Source: an uncultured Christensenellaceae bacterium (lineage in GTDB: Bacteria; Bacillota; Clostridia; Christensenellales; Pumilibacteraceae). From it: 31,233 bases of DNA. The position numbers and the translations under genes are program-made. Location: positions 19,993 through 51,225 of the forward strand of contig CAJUQF010000004.1 of assembly GCA_910588315.1 (NCBI GenBank), given 5' to 3'. The number at the start of each line of letters is the position of its first letter. The first letter of the stretch is position 1. Positions 16,456-25,242 of this stretch are shown piece by piece. The notes beneath the pieces were generated by a model. The model was not told the DNA's origin. It was given only the letters and a program-made list of their open reading frames with translations, and searched no databases.

Positions 16456-18708
16456 ATGGAATGTAACGTTTTCCAAACAGAAATCGGCGGGCGCACGGTC
16501 ACCGTCGAAACGGGTAAGTATGCGGGACAAGCCAACGGCTCGTGCATAATCCGTTGCGGCGACACGGTCGTTATGACCAACGTGACTATGGCGGACGCGC
16601 CCCGTCCCGGCATGGATTACTTTCCGCTCGGCGTGGACTTCGAAGAGAAGCTCTACTCGATAGGCAAGATCCCCGGCAGCTTCAAACGCCGCGAGGGCCG
16701 CGGCAGCGACAAGGCGATACTTACGTCCCGTCTCATCGACAGACCCATTCGTCCGTTGTTCCCGAAAGGCTTGTTCAACGACGTGTCGGTCGTAGCGACG
16801 GCGTTGTCCGTTGACACCAATATCCCGCCTGAAGTGTTCGGTATGCTCGGCAGCTCGATCGCACTGTCCATATCGGATATTCCGTTCATGGGTCCGACAG
16901 GTTCGGTCGTAGTCGGCTGTGTGGACGGCAAATATGTCATAAATCCCGACAACGAGCAACGTGCGAAAAGCACTATGCACGTGTACGTCTCCGGTACCGC
17001 CGACGCCATAATGATGGTGGAAGCGGGCGCGCAGGAAGTTTCGGAAGAGCAAATGCTCGGCGGTATACTCTTTGCTCATGAAGAGATCAAAAAGCAAGTT
17101 AAGTTCATTAACGATATCGCCAAGAAAGTGGGCAAGAAAAAGCTCGAAATGGAACTTTACCATATCGGCGAGGACGTCGAAAAGGCTGTGCGCAAGTACG
17201 CAGACAAAAAGCTCGATAAAGCGTTAGACACGTTCGACCGTACCGAGCGTCAAGCCAATCAGGACGCCGTTCAAGCCGAAGTCATGGAACACTTCGCAAC
17301 GGAGTTCGAAGGTCGCGAGCGCGAAATAGGCGACACGCTTTACTACATGACCAAGGAAAAGGTCAGAGAAAAGATTTTGGATAAGGGCGTGCGTCCAGAC
17401 GGTCGCAAGACCACGGATATCCGCGATATCTGGTGCGAAGTTGGCGTATTGCCGCGCACGCACGGTTCGGCGGTGTTTACCCGCGGTCAGTCGCAGGCGC
17501 TTTCGATTTGCACGCTCGGCACCGCCGGCGACGCGCAAAAGCTCGACAATCTCGACGACGAAGAGACCAAGCGCTACATGCACCAATACAACATGCCGCC
17601 GTATTCGACGGGCGAGGCAAAACCGCTTCGCGCGCCCGGTCGCAGAGAAATAGGTCACGGCGCGCTCGCAGAACGCGCGCTCGAGCCGGTGATCCCGAGC
17701 GAAGACGAATTCCCGTATACCATTCGCGTCGTATCCGAGATACTTTCTTCCAACGGTTCGACGTCGCAGGCGAGCGTTTGCGGCAGCACGCTGTCGCTCA
17801 TGGACGCAGGTGTTCCCATCAAAGCGCCGGTAGCAGGTATCGCCATGGGACTTATCAAGGACGAAGCGAAAAATCGTCTTGCGATCCTTTCCGATATACA
17901 GGGACTCGAGGACTTCCTCGGCGATATGGACTTTAAAGTAGCGGGTACCGAACACGGTATCACGGCTATCCAAATGGATATCAAGATCAAAGGTATCGAC
18001 GAGAAGATACTTCGCACCGCGCTCGAACAGGCTCGCGTCGGCAGAATGCATATTCTCGGCAAAATGCTCGAAGTTTTGGACAAGCCCAGAGCCGAGCTTT
18101 CGCAGTACGCGCCCAAGATCATTATGTTCAACATCGATCCCGACAAGATCGGCGACGTCATCGGCAAGTCCGGCAAGACGATCAACAAGATCGTCGACGA
18201 GACCGGCGTCAAGATCGACATCGAAGAGGACGGCAGAGTGTTCATAGCCGGCGTCGATGCCGAAATGACGGCAAAAGCCAAAGAGATCATTCTCAACATC
18301 GTCAAAGATCCCGAGATCGGCGATGTGTACGAAGGTCCGGTAGTAACCGTGCGCGACGATCTCGGCGCGTTCGTCGAGCTTGCGCCCGGCAGAGACGGCA
18401 TGATACACATCGCAAAGCTCGGCAAGTATGTCGGCAAACGTCTCGAATCGGTCAACGAAGTCCTTAAAGAAGGCGACACCGTTAAAGTCGAAGTCGTGTC
18501 TTTCACCAAACAGGGCAAGATCGATCTTAAACTTATCGAAAAGCTTACCGGCACGCCTATCGAGAAAGCGCCGGAAGGTGCATACGACGGCGAGGAGCGC
18601 AGACCGCGCGGACCTCGCCCGCACGGCGACCGTCCGCGCAGAGACCGCGGCGACAAGGGCGACAGAAAGGACCGCAAAGCCAAGCCCGAAAAGACAGATA
18701 ACGATTGA
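16456..18708 (+). CDS. pnp: Polyribonucleotide nucleotidyltransferase (PNPase)
   Basis: This 750-residue enzyme degrades RNA from the 3' end using phosphate and is part of the RNA turnover machinery. Two RNase PH-type cores are visible: the first with GRTVTVETGKYAGQANGS and FKRREGRGSDKAIL, the second beginning near residue 315 (VRPDGRKTTDIR) with PGRREIGHGALAERAL and SNGSTSQASVCGSTLSLMDAG. A KH domain with IGKSGKTINKI lies at about 555-615 and an S1 domain at about 623-692. After S1 comes a 45-residue tail very rich in Arg, Asp, Lys and Gly, longer than in many homologues and probably disordered and RNA-binding. GGAG at 16441-16444 precedes the start. The order rpsO-pnp-ylxY-mlpA is conserved with Bacillus subtilis. 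Confidence 0.98.
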   Translation: MECNVFQTEIGGRTVTVETGKYAGQANGSCIIRCGDTVVMTNVTMADAPRPGMDYFPLGVDFEEKLYSIGKIPGSFKRREGRGSDKAILTSRLIDRPIRPLFPKGLFNDVSVVATALSVDTNIPPEVFGMLGSSIALSISDIPFMGPTGSVVVGCVDGKYVINPDNEQRAKSTMHVYVSGTADAIMMVEAGAQEVSEEQMLGGILFAHEEIKKQVKFINDIAKKVGKKKLEMELYHIGEDVEKAVRKYADKKLDKALDTFDRTERQANQDAVQAEVMEHFATEFEGREREIGDTLYYMTKEKVREKILDKGVRPDGRKTTDIRDIWCEVGVLPRTHGSAVFTRGQSQALSICTLGTAGDAQKLDNLDDEETKRYMHQYNMPPYSTGEAKPLRAPGRREIGHGALAERALEPVIPSEDEFPYTIRVVSEILSSNGSTSQASVCGSTLSLMDAGVPIKAPVAGIAMGLIKDEAKNRLAILSDIQGLEDFLGDMDFKVAGTEHGITAIQMDIKIKGIDEKILRTALEQARVGRMHILGKMLEVLDKPRAELSQYAPKIIMFNIDPDKIGDVIGKSGKTINKIVDETGVKIDIEEDGRVFIAGVDAEMTAKAKEIILNIVKDPEIGDVYEGPVVTVRDDLGAFVELAPGRDGMIHIAKLGKYVGKRLESVNEVLKEGDTVKVEVVSFTKQGKIDLKLIEKLTGTPIEKAPEGAYDGEERRPRGPRPHGDRPRRDRGDKGDRKDRKAKPEKTDND

Positions 18709-18713
18709 AAAAT

Positions 18714-18750
18714 AAATATCTCGCTTTCGCCGAGCGAAAGCGAGATATTT
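18714..18750 (+). terminator. Terminator after pnp
   Basis: A perfect 17-bp stem (18714-18730 with 18734-18750) with a 3-nt loop begins five bases after the pnp stop. The plus-strand tail is CATTC, so the U-tract is poor in this direction; on the minus strand the stem is followed by ATTTTTC. Confidence 0.75.
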
Positions 18751-18890
18751 CATTCGTAGAGAGGTTGCGGACGCAAGCGCCGCAGGATAATATCGAACGT
18801 AACATTATCGTATCGTTTTATCGGATACCCATACGCAGTGCCGCGAAATAACGCGCTACGGTCAAAAACGCCGACGTAATAAATAAACCG

Positions 18891-18920
18891 TCCCGATCGT
18901 GAATATATATATGGTCGGGG
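18891..18920 (+). promoter_or_regulatory. Hairpin covering the ylxY ribosome binding site
   Basis: TCCCGATC (18891-18898) can pair with GGTCGGGG (18913-18920), two wobble pairs, loop 14 nt. The right arm is the only plausible ribosome binding site for the gene starting at 18927, so translation may be controlled by this stem. Confidence 0.4.
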
Positions 18921-18926
18921 TGTTTT

Positions 18927-19655
18927 ATGAGCAATAAGCGCAGAGCAAGATTTTTTCGTATCGTTTTGGGCAATATAGTAATGTGCGCGACCGTGGCGGT
19001 GTTGCTGTTTTTGACGGTGACGCCGACCGGCGCGGACGCAAACACGCAAGTCGATAAAAAGCCGCTGTACGTCGGGCAGTCGGCGACTAAAGTGTCGCTC
19101 ATGATAAACGTGTATTGGGGTACGGAGTACATCGCGCCCATGCTGGAGCTGCTGGACAGGTACAATGCAAAAACGACGTTTTTCGTGGGCGGATCGTGGG
19201 CGATTAAAAATCCCGATACGCTGAAAGCGGTGCATGCAGCCGGGCATGAGATAGGCAATCACGGTTACTATCACAAAGACCATAAAAAGATCGACGCGGC
19301 GTATAACCGCAAAGAGATAAGTTCGGCGCACGATGCGGTCAAGGATATTCTCGGCATCGATATGAATTTGTTCGCGCCGCCGTCCGGTGCGTTCTGCGAT
19401 GCGACGTTGTCCGTTGCCGAACAGCTCGGTTACCGCACGGTCATGTGGACGCGCGATACCATCGATTGGCGCGATCACGACAGCGCGCTCATCTGCAAAC
19501 GCGCCGTTAAAAATCTCAAGGGCGGCGATCTGATACTTATGCACCCGACGCACGAGACCGTGAACGCGCTCGAAGACATTTTAAAAGCAGTCGCTGCGGC
19601 AGGGCTTGTAGTAAGCCCGGTCAGCGAAGTATTATCCGCAGACGACGTAGTGTAA
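18927..19655 (+). CDS. ylxY: YlxY-like polysaccharide deacetylase family protein (sporulation-associated)
   Basis: This 242-residue protein has an N-terminal membrane anchor (about residues 12-33) and a NodB-type deacetylase fold. Recognisable parts are NAKTTFFVGGSW, the zinc-site motif GHEIGNHGYYHKDH, a DTIDWRD segment and the C-terminal LILMHPTHET. The first catalytic motif, usually TFDD, reads MINVYWG, so both aspartates are replaced, and the arginine of the RPPxG motif is Ala (FAPPSGAF). A similar IN-x-x-WG replacement is, from memory, typical of YlxY, encoded downstream of pnpA in Bacillus subtilis, which fits the position here. It may be catalytically altered. The start follows a hairpin that hides the ribosome binding site. 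An M16 peptidase gene follows 28 bp downstream. Confidence 0.8.
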   Translation: MSNKRRARFFRIVLGNIVMCATVAVLLFLTVTPTGADANTQVDKKPLYVGQSATKVSLMINVYWGTEYIAPMLELLDRYNAKTTFFVGGSWAIKNPDTLKAVHAAGHEIGNHGYYHKDHKKIDAAYNRKEISSAHDAVKDILGIDMNLFAPPSGAFCDATLSVAEQLGYRTVMWTRDTIDWRDHDSALICKRAVKNLKGGDLILMHPTHETVNALEDILKAVAAAGLVVSPVSEVLSADDVV

Positions 19656-19683
19656 ATCTGTACAACGTTGCAAAGGAGACAGA

Positions 19684-20937
19684 ATGACAGTTAAAATTTA
19701 TCCTAACGGGTTGACGGTTGTAGTCGAACGCAATAACGCATTGCGGTCTGTTACGGCAGGAATAATGGTGGGCGCGGGAAGCGTCTATGAAACACCCGAA
19801 AACAACGGTATATCGCATTTTATCGAACATATGCAGTTTAAAGGCACTTCGACGCGCTCTGCTGCCGACATAGTCGGTGCGTTTGACAGAGCCGGCGCGG
19901 CGTACAATGCTTTTACGGGCAAGGAATACACGTGTTTCTACTTCAAGTCCATAGACGAGCAGGTGGAGAACTGTTTCGAACTGCTTGGCGACTTATTCTG
20001 CAACTCGACTTTCAATGCCGAAGAACTCGATCGCGAGCGCAAGGTAATAATAGAAGAAATAAACATGAGTTACGACGAGCCTGACGGCGTATGTTATGAT
20101 ACGCTGTATCGTACCGCGTTCCGCGGCGGATCGCTCGGTATGGAAATATTGGGCAGTCGCGAAAACGTTTCTCGGTTCGGCAAAGCGGATATTCTCGAAT
20201 ACAAAAAGCATAACTATCTGCCGTCGAACACGGTGGTTGCGTTCGTCGGCAATATCACGGAAGACGCGGCGCATGCGCTTGTGGAAAAACATTTAAAAAA
20301 TCTTGTAAGCGCACCCATGACCGCACCGCGCGTTTTGCAGTCGCAAAACTTCAACGGCGGTTACGGCGAGTTCGTACGCGATTACGAGCAGTCCGAGATC
20401 TCGGTCGCGTTTCCGACGTTTTCCATAGGCGACGAGCGCGCGCCGATAATGTCTGCGCTCGACTGTATACTCGGCAACGGCATGAGTTCGCGCCTGTTCC
20501 AACGCTTGCGCGAAAAAATGGGACTCGTTTACAGCGTTTACACGTCGCCGTGGCTGGGAAAGACCAACGGCGTGTTTACTGTATGCGCCAACGTCAACGT
20601 GTCAAATACAGTGCCGGCGGTACAGGCGATACGCAACGAGATAGACGAGCTTGTCGCTCGCGGCGTCACCGAAGAAGAAACCGAAAAGGCGAAAATGCAG
20701 CTTAAAGTTACGGCGCTTTTCGGCAAGGAAAACCCGATGAACTATATGCTCGCGCTCATGCGCCGTCGTGTGATACTCGGTATCGACTACGATATCGACG
20801 AGCTTATTTCGCGCATAAACGCGATAACGCCGGAAAAAATAAACGAGCTTGCCCGTGCGATATTCAAGCAGGACGCGTGTTTTGCGTATGCCGGCAAAAA
20901 ACCGCCTGCGCGCATAGATGAAGTTTACAACGGATAA
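19684..20937 (+). CDS. mlpA: M16 family zinc peptidase (MlpA/YmxG-like)
   Basis: This 417-residue protein is an insulinase-type (M16) metallopeptidase. The inverted zinc motif HFIEH is at residues 45-49, followed by the conserved downstream glutamates in VIIEEINM at about 121-128, and the C-terminal half has the inactive-domain arrangement usual for the family, including GMSSRLFQRLREKMGLVYSVYT. No signal peptide is present, so it acts in the cytoplasm. The ribosome binding site AAAGGAGA precedes the ATG. Position after pnp and ylxY matches mlpA (ymxG) of Bacillus subtilis, which supports orthology. A small dUTPase-like gene follows after 12 bp, forming an operon. Confidence 0.9.
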   Translation: MTVKIYPNGLTVVVERNNALRSVTAGIMVGAGSVYETPENNGISHFIEHMQFKGTSTRSAADIVGAFDRAGAAYNAFTGKEYTCFYFKSIDEQVENCFELLGDLFCNSTFNAEELDRERKVIIEEINMSYDEPDGVCYDTLYRTAFRGGSLGMEILGSRENVSRFGKADILEYKKHNYLPSNTVVAFVGNITEDAAHALVEKHLKNLVSAPMTAPRVLQSQNFNGGYGEFVRDYEQSEISVAFPTFSIGDERAPIMSALDCILGNGMSSRLFQRLREKMGLVYSVYTSPWLGKTNGVFTVCANVNVSNTVPAVQAIRNEIDELVARGVTEEETEKAKMQLKVTALFGKENPMNYMLALMRRRVILGIDYDIDELISRINAITPEKINELARAIFKQDACFAYAGKKPPARIDEVYNG

Positions 20938-20949
20938 AAGGAGAATTTC

Positions 20950-21321
20950 ATGGATAACGAAAGAGAAGATAAGCTGGACGTTCTGTTCCGCATGCAGGCA
21001 GGACTGGATTCTTACATACGCGAAAAACGCGGGCTTGATTTTTCGCGCGGCGAATGGGTTTGCAAAAAGGCGCTTGCGCTTATGGTCGAACTCGGCGAGG
21101 TCGTGGAAGAAGCGAAATATAAATGGTGGAAAAACCCGACCGACATCGACGACGCCAAACTCAAAGAAGAGATAGTCGACGTGTTGCATTTCTTTTTGGG
21201 TATGTGCATAGACAGCGGCATGACGTCAGACGAGCTTTTCGAGATATACTTGGCTAAGAATAAAGAGAATTACGATCGCCAAAACGGTTTGTCGAAAAAA
21301 ACCGGATACGAATTGAAATAG
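20950..21321 (+). CDS. Small all-alpha dUTPase/NTP pyrophosphatase-like protein
   Basis: This 123-residue protein resembles the dimeric all-alpha dUTPase family (dUTPase_2) related to MazG. The metal-binding helices are visible as LMVELGEVVEEAKYKWWK and EEIVDVLHFFLGM, and the C-terminal part has the KNKENYDRQNGLS pattern typical of this family. It would hydrolyse dUTP or another non-canonical nucleotide, keeping uracil out of DNA. AAAAGGAG precedes the start by six bases and it is 12 bp from the M16 peptidase, so it is co-transcribed. It is shorter than many dimeric dUTPases, so a general nucleotide pyrophosphatase role is possible. Confidence 0.75.
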   Translation: MDNEREDKLDVLFRMQAGLDSYIREKRGLDFSRGEWVCKKALALMVELGEVVEEAKYKWWKNPTDIDDAKLKEEIVDVLHFFLGMCIDSGMTSDELFEIYLAKNKENYDRQNGLSKKTGYELK

Positions 21322-21329
21322 TATGTATC

Positions 21330-21400
21330 GATGGAGCGTCAGACGGTCTGCCTGCCATACAAATTTCGCAATGAAATTGCTTACTGTAAGGCAATAATAG
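21330..21400 (+). repeat. Family A dispersed repeat, partial copy 1
   Basis: A shortened copy keeping the GGTCTGCCTGCC core, the variant CATACAAATT, and the trailing hairpin ATTGC-TTAC-GTAAGGCAAT. The left end is missing. Confidence 0.65.
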
Positions 21401-21457
21401 AATTGACGTATACGGATATTTGTATATGGAATATCGTAAAGCACTAACAGAAAGGTG

Positions 21458-21583
21458 TTCGTAGGGAGCTTTAGACCTCGTTGCGCTCCGCCTGTGGTTA
21501 AGCAATAATCAAGAGAGCGGCAGGCAAGGGTCTGCCTGCCCTACGAATTACACAATGAAAATTCTTCACGGCAGGTAAATAAG
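21458..21583 (+). repeat. Family A dispersed repeat, copy 2
   Basis: A full unit: TTCGTAGGGAGC at the left, TGCGCTCCGC, an AT-rich middle with AGCAATAATC, GGCAGGCAAGGGTCTGCCTG, then CCCTACGAA and AATTACACAATGAAA. The ends TTCGTAGGG and CCCTACGAA are inverted repeats. Confidence 0.8.
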
Positions 21584-21585
21584 AA

Positions 21586-21636
21586 TCTGCCTGTTATGCG
21601 AATTACGCAATGAAATTTCTTAACGTAAAGTAATTA
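21586..21636 (+). repeat. Family A dispersed repeat, 3' fragment
   Basis: Only the right part is present: TCTGCCTG, ATGCGAATTACGCAATGAAA and the trailing TTAACGTAAAG. Confidence 0.6.
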
Positions 21637-21647
21637 CAGAAATGGCC

Positions 21648-21764
21648 TTCGTAGGGAGCGACGCCCCGGCGCTCCGCGATGGCAAACAATAAACAAAAAG
21701 AGCGGTATATAAGAATATGACCGCCCCACGAATTATGCAATATAATTGCTTACCGTAAATTAAG
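21648..21764 (+). repeat. Family A dispersed repeat, copy 3
   Basis: Starts TTCGTAGGGAGCG and ends CCCCACGAATTATGCAAT plus TTGCTTACCGTAAAT. Its middle (AAACAATAAACAAAA then GAGCGGTATATAAGAATATG) is the variant also found in the copy at 25815. Confidence 0.75.
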
Positions 21765-21786
21765 AATATAGATCGCCGTCCGATTG

Positions 21787-21895
21787 TGTCATTTCGAGCG
21801 AAGTCGAGAAATCTCATAAAATAAAAAAATCGACAGCACTTTTCATTTTTCAAAGAGATCTCTCCGCTCCGCTAACGTTCCGGTCGAGATGGCAG
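21787..21895 (+). repeat. Family B dispersed repeat
   Basis: Begins TGTCATTTCGAGCGAAGTCG with AGAAATCTC and ends GAGATCTCTCCGCTCCGCT with GGTCGAGATGGCAG; the two ends are imperfect inverted repeats around an AT-rich middle. A right-end remnant of the same family lies in the ger operon at 514-553. Confidence 0.7.
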
Positions 21896-21920
21896 CGGGC
21901 TGTAAAGCATAACCACATTC

Positions 21921-22044
21921 CGTATGGGGGCTTTAGCCCCCCCCCTGCGCTCCGTGTGTTGCAGAGCAATAATCCGTGCAACGGCAGTCAAGGGTCTGAC
22001 CGCCATACGAATTACGCAATGAAATTGCTTTACGGTAAGCAATA
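21921..22044 (+). repeat. Family A dispersed repeat, copy 4
   Basis: A full unit with an unusual left end GGGGGCTTTAGCCCCC that makes a compact hairpin, then TGCGCTCCG, AAGGGTCTGACC, CATACGAATTACGCAATG and a perfect trailing hairpin ATTGCTT-TACGGTA-AGCAAT. It directly precedes the 3' end of the BspA-like gene. Confidence 0.75.
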
Positions 22045-22126
22045 AGTTTTACGTTGCAGTTAGAGAAAGGGATTTCCGATTAAGAATGAATATTACTTTT
22101 GGTTTTGTATCGGTATCCCAAAAATA

Positions 22127-25100
22127 TCACAGATTATTAATTTTATATCCCCATACGACATTGTAATAAAAATGTTCACCGGTAGAAAAGTCTGTGTTAT
22201 TAAAGTTCCATTGGTCAGCCCAGCCTTGCGGTTTGTTGGTTGCTTCGCAATATAGGGTTAGAACGTCGTTTCCATCGCCGATGAAGAAAGCGCTATGTTC
22301 GATATACTTGACGTTTTTGGAAATAAATACGGAAGTCAGATTTTTACATCCAAAAAACGCGAGGTACTCAATTGTTGTAACGCTATTAGGAATAGTTATT
22401 TCGGTAATCGGGCAACAATAGAAAGCACATGAACGAATAGTAGTTACGCTGCCGTCGTCCGGAATGACGCTGCCCATACAACCGTATAACAGCCGATTCG
22501 TTGACCATTCGATAATACAATTACCTTTACCGATGTATGTTTTGTTGTTCGGGTCTACTGTTAATTCGACAAGTGCGTTACATCCGTTGATAAATTCATA
22601 TACATTGGGAGAAGTCGTTTTGTCGGCGATATAGTTGACGGAAGCGGGAATATGCAGACGCGTCAATGCGGAACAATTTTTAAACGCGGCTGTGCCGATT
22701 GCCGTTAAACCGCTCGGTAAAACAATGCTTTGTAAATTTTTACAGTTCTGAAAAGTTTGCTCGTATATGATGGTAACTTTATCGGGAATGTTGACGGTTT
22801 TTAAATTCGTACAACCGGAGAAAGCCGCATATCCGATTTGCGTGACCGATTCGGGCAGAGTGATATTAACGAGGCTTGAGCAATTAAGAAAAGCGTTCTG
22901 ATAAATTATATTCGTTGTATCGGGAACGGATACCGATTGGTTCAAAACTGTTGACGCTCGCATTAAAACGACGTACGGGTTGGCGGAGTTGCCGAGATAC
23001 TTTATGTCGTTTTGCCTGTTGTAAGTGAGCTTGCTACAGTTATAAAAGGCATCGGATCCCAAAAATGTCAAGCTGTCGGGAATCGTGACTGTGACCAAGT
23101 TCCAACAGTCGCCGAACGCACCGTATCCAATAGACGTTACATTTTTGGGAATCGTAATTTCATCGAGATTCCTGCAGCCGTCAAATGTATGATCACCGAT
23201 CGATTTCAGCGTATCGGGCAAGTTAATTTCTTGTAAAGCCATACAGTCTTTGAAAGCATACGCCGGCAATTCCCCGTCGAAAATGCTTACCGTTTTCAAC
23301 TTAGTCGGTACCTCTAGGGAATAGTACAGCATGGTACGTGTATCACGGGGAATTTTTCTGGTGGTGGCGGTTGTTTTATATGTCCGCACAAGTATAACAT
23401 ACGGGTTGTCGGCGTTACCGAGGTAGTCGGCGTTGTCATATCTATTGTAACGTAACTCGGAACAGTTTTCGAACGTAGTGTTACGTCCCGATGTAATGGT
23501 ATCTTTGATTGTCTCTAAGCTATTCGGAATTGACAGTCTGACCAAGTTGCGGCAACTACGAAATGCGTCTTGACCGATATAGGTCAACCCTTCGTTCAGT
23601 ATGATATCGGTCAATCGCGAGCCGCCAATGAAAGCGTCGCCGGAGAGTCCTGTACTGCTTGTCAACGTAACAGAGTGCAATGATTCGGGGACGGCATTAA
23701 AATCTTGAGACCGTTCGCTGAACGAATAATATAATTTCCCACGAGTATAATCATCACGGTTTTCCCCGAGAAACGGCAATGAAATTTCTTCGAGAGCGGT
23801 GCAGTCTCGGAAAGAGCCAAGACCTATTCCCGTGATACTGTCGGGGAGTGTAATACTTGTGAGGCTCGAACAACCGGAAGTCACGCCGAACCAATTTGTA
23901 ATACCGTCGGGAACGGAAATGCTTTTAAGAGCGGTACAACGGGCAAACGCATGAATGCCGAGATCGGCCAGATTGTTCGGTAAAGCGATTGCGGTGAGAG
24001 CGGTGCAATCGGCAAACGCATTGTTTCCTATGACGCTTACGGTCTCTGGAAACGTAAAATCGTCGAGTGCGGCACAATCGCTGAATGCGTTGTTTCCGAT
24101 TTTTGCAAGCCGAGCGGACAGATCGATTTTTTTGAGAGCGGTACAACTTTGAAATGCGGATTCACCGATTGTGGTAACGGTATCAGGCAACGAGATTTCG
24201 GTTAGCGCCGCACATGATGTAAATGCGTTGTTTCCAATGGTTTGCAATTCGTCGGGTAAAGTAACCGATGACAGATTCGGACAGTTGGAGAACGTTTTGC
24301 TTTCGATATCTTTACCGGATGTAAGCATAACCGTTTCCAGATATGTTGTCGGAATGCGCGCGGCTGCATATGTCGAAAGCGTCGCGGTTCGAATTTTCGT
24401 ATCGGCGAATGCTCTGTCGCCGATCTGCGTCACGCTGTCGGGAATGATAACGGTATGCAGATTGGCGCATTGTGCAAATGCCGATTCTTCAATAGCAGTT
24501 ATCGAATCGGGGATGTCGATTTCTTGCAGATTACGGCAATTGTAAAAGGCACGTGATCCTATTCTTTTTACGCTGTCCGGAATCGATATGCGTTCTAACG
24601 AAGTACACTCGCTGAATGTCTCGTACGATATTTCCGTTAAACCGTTCGGTAAAGATATTTGCTGCATCGATTCGCATTTCTCAAATGCGGATGATTCGAT
24701 TTTCGTTATACTGTTCGGTAGACTAATTTGTTGTAGTCCCGTATATGCAAAAGCAGCAATGCCGATTTCGGTTACGGAATCGGGAATGGTTATAGAAGTC
24801 ATGGCTTTGCTGTTGTAAAATGCGCTGTCGGCGATACGGGTAACAGGCTTGCCGAGATAGATCGACGGGATTTCGATTTGTACAATGTCATCTTGCTTAA
24901 CACCGTATACTTCGTAGTGGGCATTATTATCGATAGGACGGTATTTGAGAATGCTTGTATCTCTCGCATCGCATATTATGCAGATGTCATTATTGAATGA
25001 GTGTTCGGACTTATGCAATTTTTCAGAACAGCCCGAGCAGGCATACCAGTGGTATGTATCATCATAACTCCAAGTCGATGACCATTGATGTTCGTGATGT

Positions 25101-25192
25101 GAGTTTCCAAATAATCCGCAAGAGCCAAGCCCGATTACGCAAAAAACCGCACAGACGAGCGATAAAACGATGAATATTGCTTTGCGTTTCAT
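22127..25192 (-). CDS. BspA-like leucine-rich-repeat lipoprotein with N-terminal zinc-ribbon-like segment
   Basis: This 1021-residue protein has a lipoprotein signal ending GLGSC (Cys25). Next comes a His/Trp/Cys segment, with CSGC at 52-55 and CIIC at 71-74, that could bind zinc. The rest is a long solenoid of about 25 BspA-type leucine-rich repeats of roughly 23 residues (pattern IPDSVTxIGxxAFxxCxxL). Two related inserts carry the pattern YLGNxxNPYVxL (near residues 595 and 735), and a third holds GKGNCIIEW. Such repeats bind proteins or glycans outside the cell. The start is supported by AGGAAGG at 25200-25206. The base composition is more AT-rich than the neighbouring genes, and repeat clusters flank it on both sides, both hinting at transfer. 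A promoter, structured leader and terminator precede it. Confidence 0.88.
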   Translation of the reverse strand: MKRKAIFIVLSLVCAVFCVIGLGSCGLFGNSHHEHQWSSTWSYDDTYHWYACSGCSEKLHKSEHSFNNDICIICDARDTSILKYRPIDNNAHYEVYGVKQDDIVQIEIPSIYLGKPVTRIADSAFYNSKAMTSITIPDSVTEIGIAAFAYTGLQQISLPNSITKIESSAFEKCESMQQISLPNGLTEISYETFSECTSLERISIPDSVKRIGSRAFYNCRNLQEIDIPDSITAIEESAFAQCANLHTVIIPDSVTQIGDRAFADTKIRTATLSTYAAARIPTTYLETVMLTSGKDIESKTFSNCPNLSSVTLPDELQTIGNNAFTSCAALTEISLPDTVTTIGESAFQSCTALKKIDLSARLAKIGNNAFSDCAALDDFTFPETVSVIGNNAFADCTALTAIALPNNLADLGIHAFARCTALKSISVPDGITNWFGVTSGCSSLTSITLPDSITGIGLGSFRDCTALEEISLPFLGENRDDYTRGKLYYSFSERSQDFNAVPESLHSVTLTSSTGLSGDAFIGGSRLTDIILNEGLTYIGQDAFRSCRNLVRLSIPNSLETIKDTITSGRNTTFENCSELRYNRYDNADYLGNADNPYVILVRTYKTTATTRKIPRDTRTMLYYSLEVPTKLKTVSIFDGELPAYAFKDCMALQEINLPDTLKSIGDHTFDGCRNLDEITIPKNVTSIGYGAFGDCWNLVTVTIPDSLTFLGSDAFYNCSKLTYNRQNDIKYLGNSANPYVVLMRASTVLNQSVSVPDTTNIIYQNAFLNCSSLVNITLPESVTQIGYAAFSGCTNLKTVNIPDKVTIIYEQTFQNCKNLQSIVLPSGLTAIGTAAFKNCSALTRLHIPASVNYIADKTTSPNVYEFINGCNALVELTVDPNNKTYIGKGNCIIEWSTNRLLYGCMGSVIPDDGSVTTIRSCAFYCCPITEITIPNSVTTIEYLAFFGCKNLTSVFISKNVKYIEHSAFFIGDGNDVLTLYCEATNKPQGWADQWNFNNTDFSTGEHFYYNVVWGYKINNL

Positions 25193-25206
25193 AATTATAC
25201 CTTCCT

Positions 25207-25242
25207 AAAATAAAAAAGTGCGCCAACCGAAGTCAAGCGCAC
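25207..25242 (-). terminator. UUCG-capped terminator abutting the BspA-like gene's ribosome binding site
   Basis: On the minus strand GTGCGC...GCGCAC continues inward to a C(UUCG)G tetraloop (one bulged base, two wobble pairs), followed by TTTTTTATTTT. The T-tract ends right at the AGGAAGG ribosome binding site (25200-25206), so read-through would be needed to express the gene. Confidence 0.8.

Larger units (their letters stand above)
21322..22126. other. Repeat-filled intergenic region, no gene
   Basis: No convincing coding sequence is present in these 800 bp. The space is almost completely filled by family A repeat copies (listed separately) and one family B element. Small open frames seen here are products of the palindromic repeats. 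It ends at the 3' end of the minus-strand BspA-like gene, for which I see no strong terminator. Confidence 0.7.

Noticed and set aside
17224..18753. 509-codon open frame on the minus strand opposite pnp
   Set aside because: Complement shadow of a strongly codon-biased pnp gene; the peptide is Arg/Asp/Phe-rich without domains, and the plus strand is certain.
21330..22044. CRISPR array
   Set aside because: Units are about 120 bp, unevenly spaced and diverged, with no uniform spacers and no cas genes.
25193..25200. TATAAT right before the BspA-like start codon as a second promoter
   Set aside because: It lies between the ribosome binding site and the ATG, so a transcript from it would lack the start.
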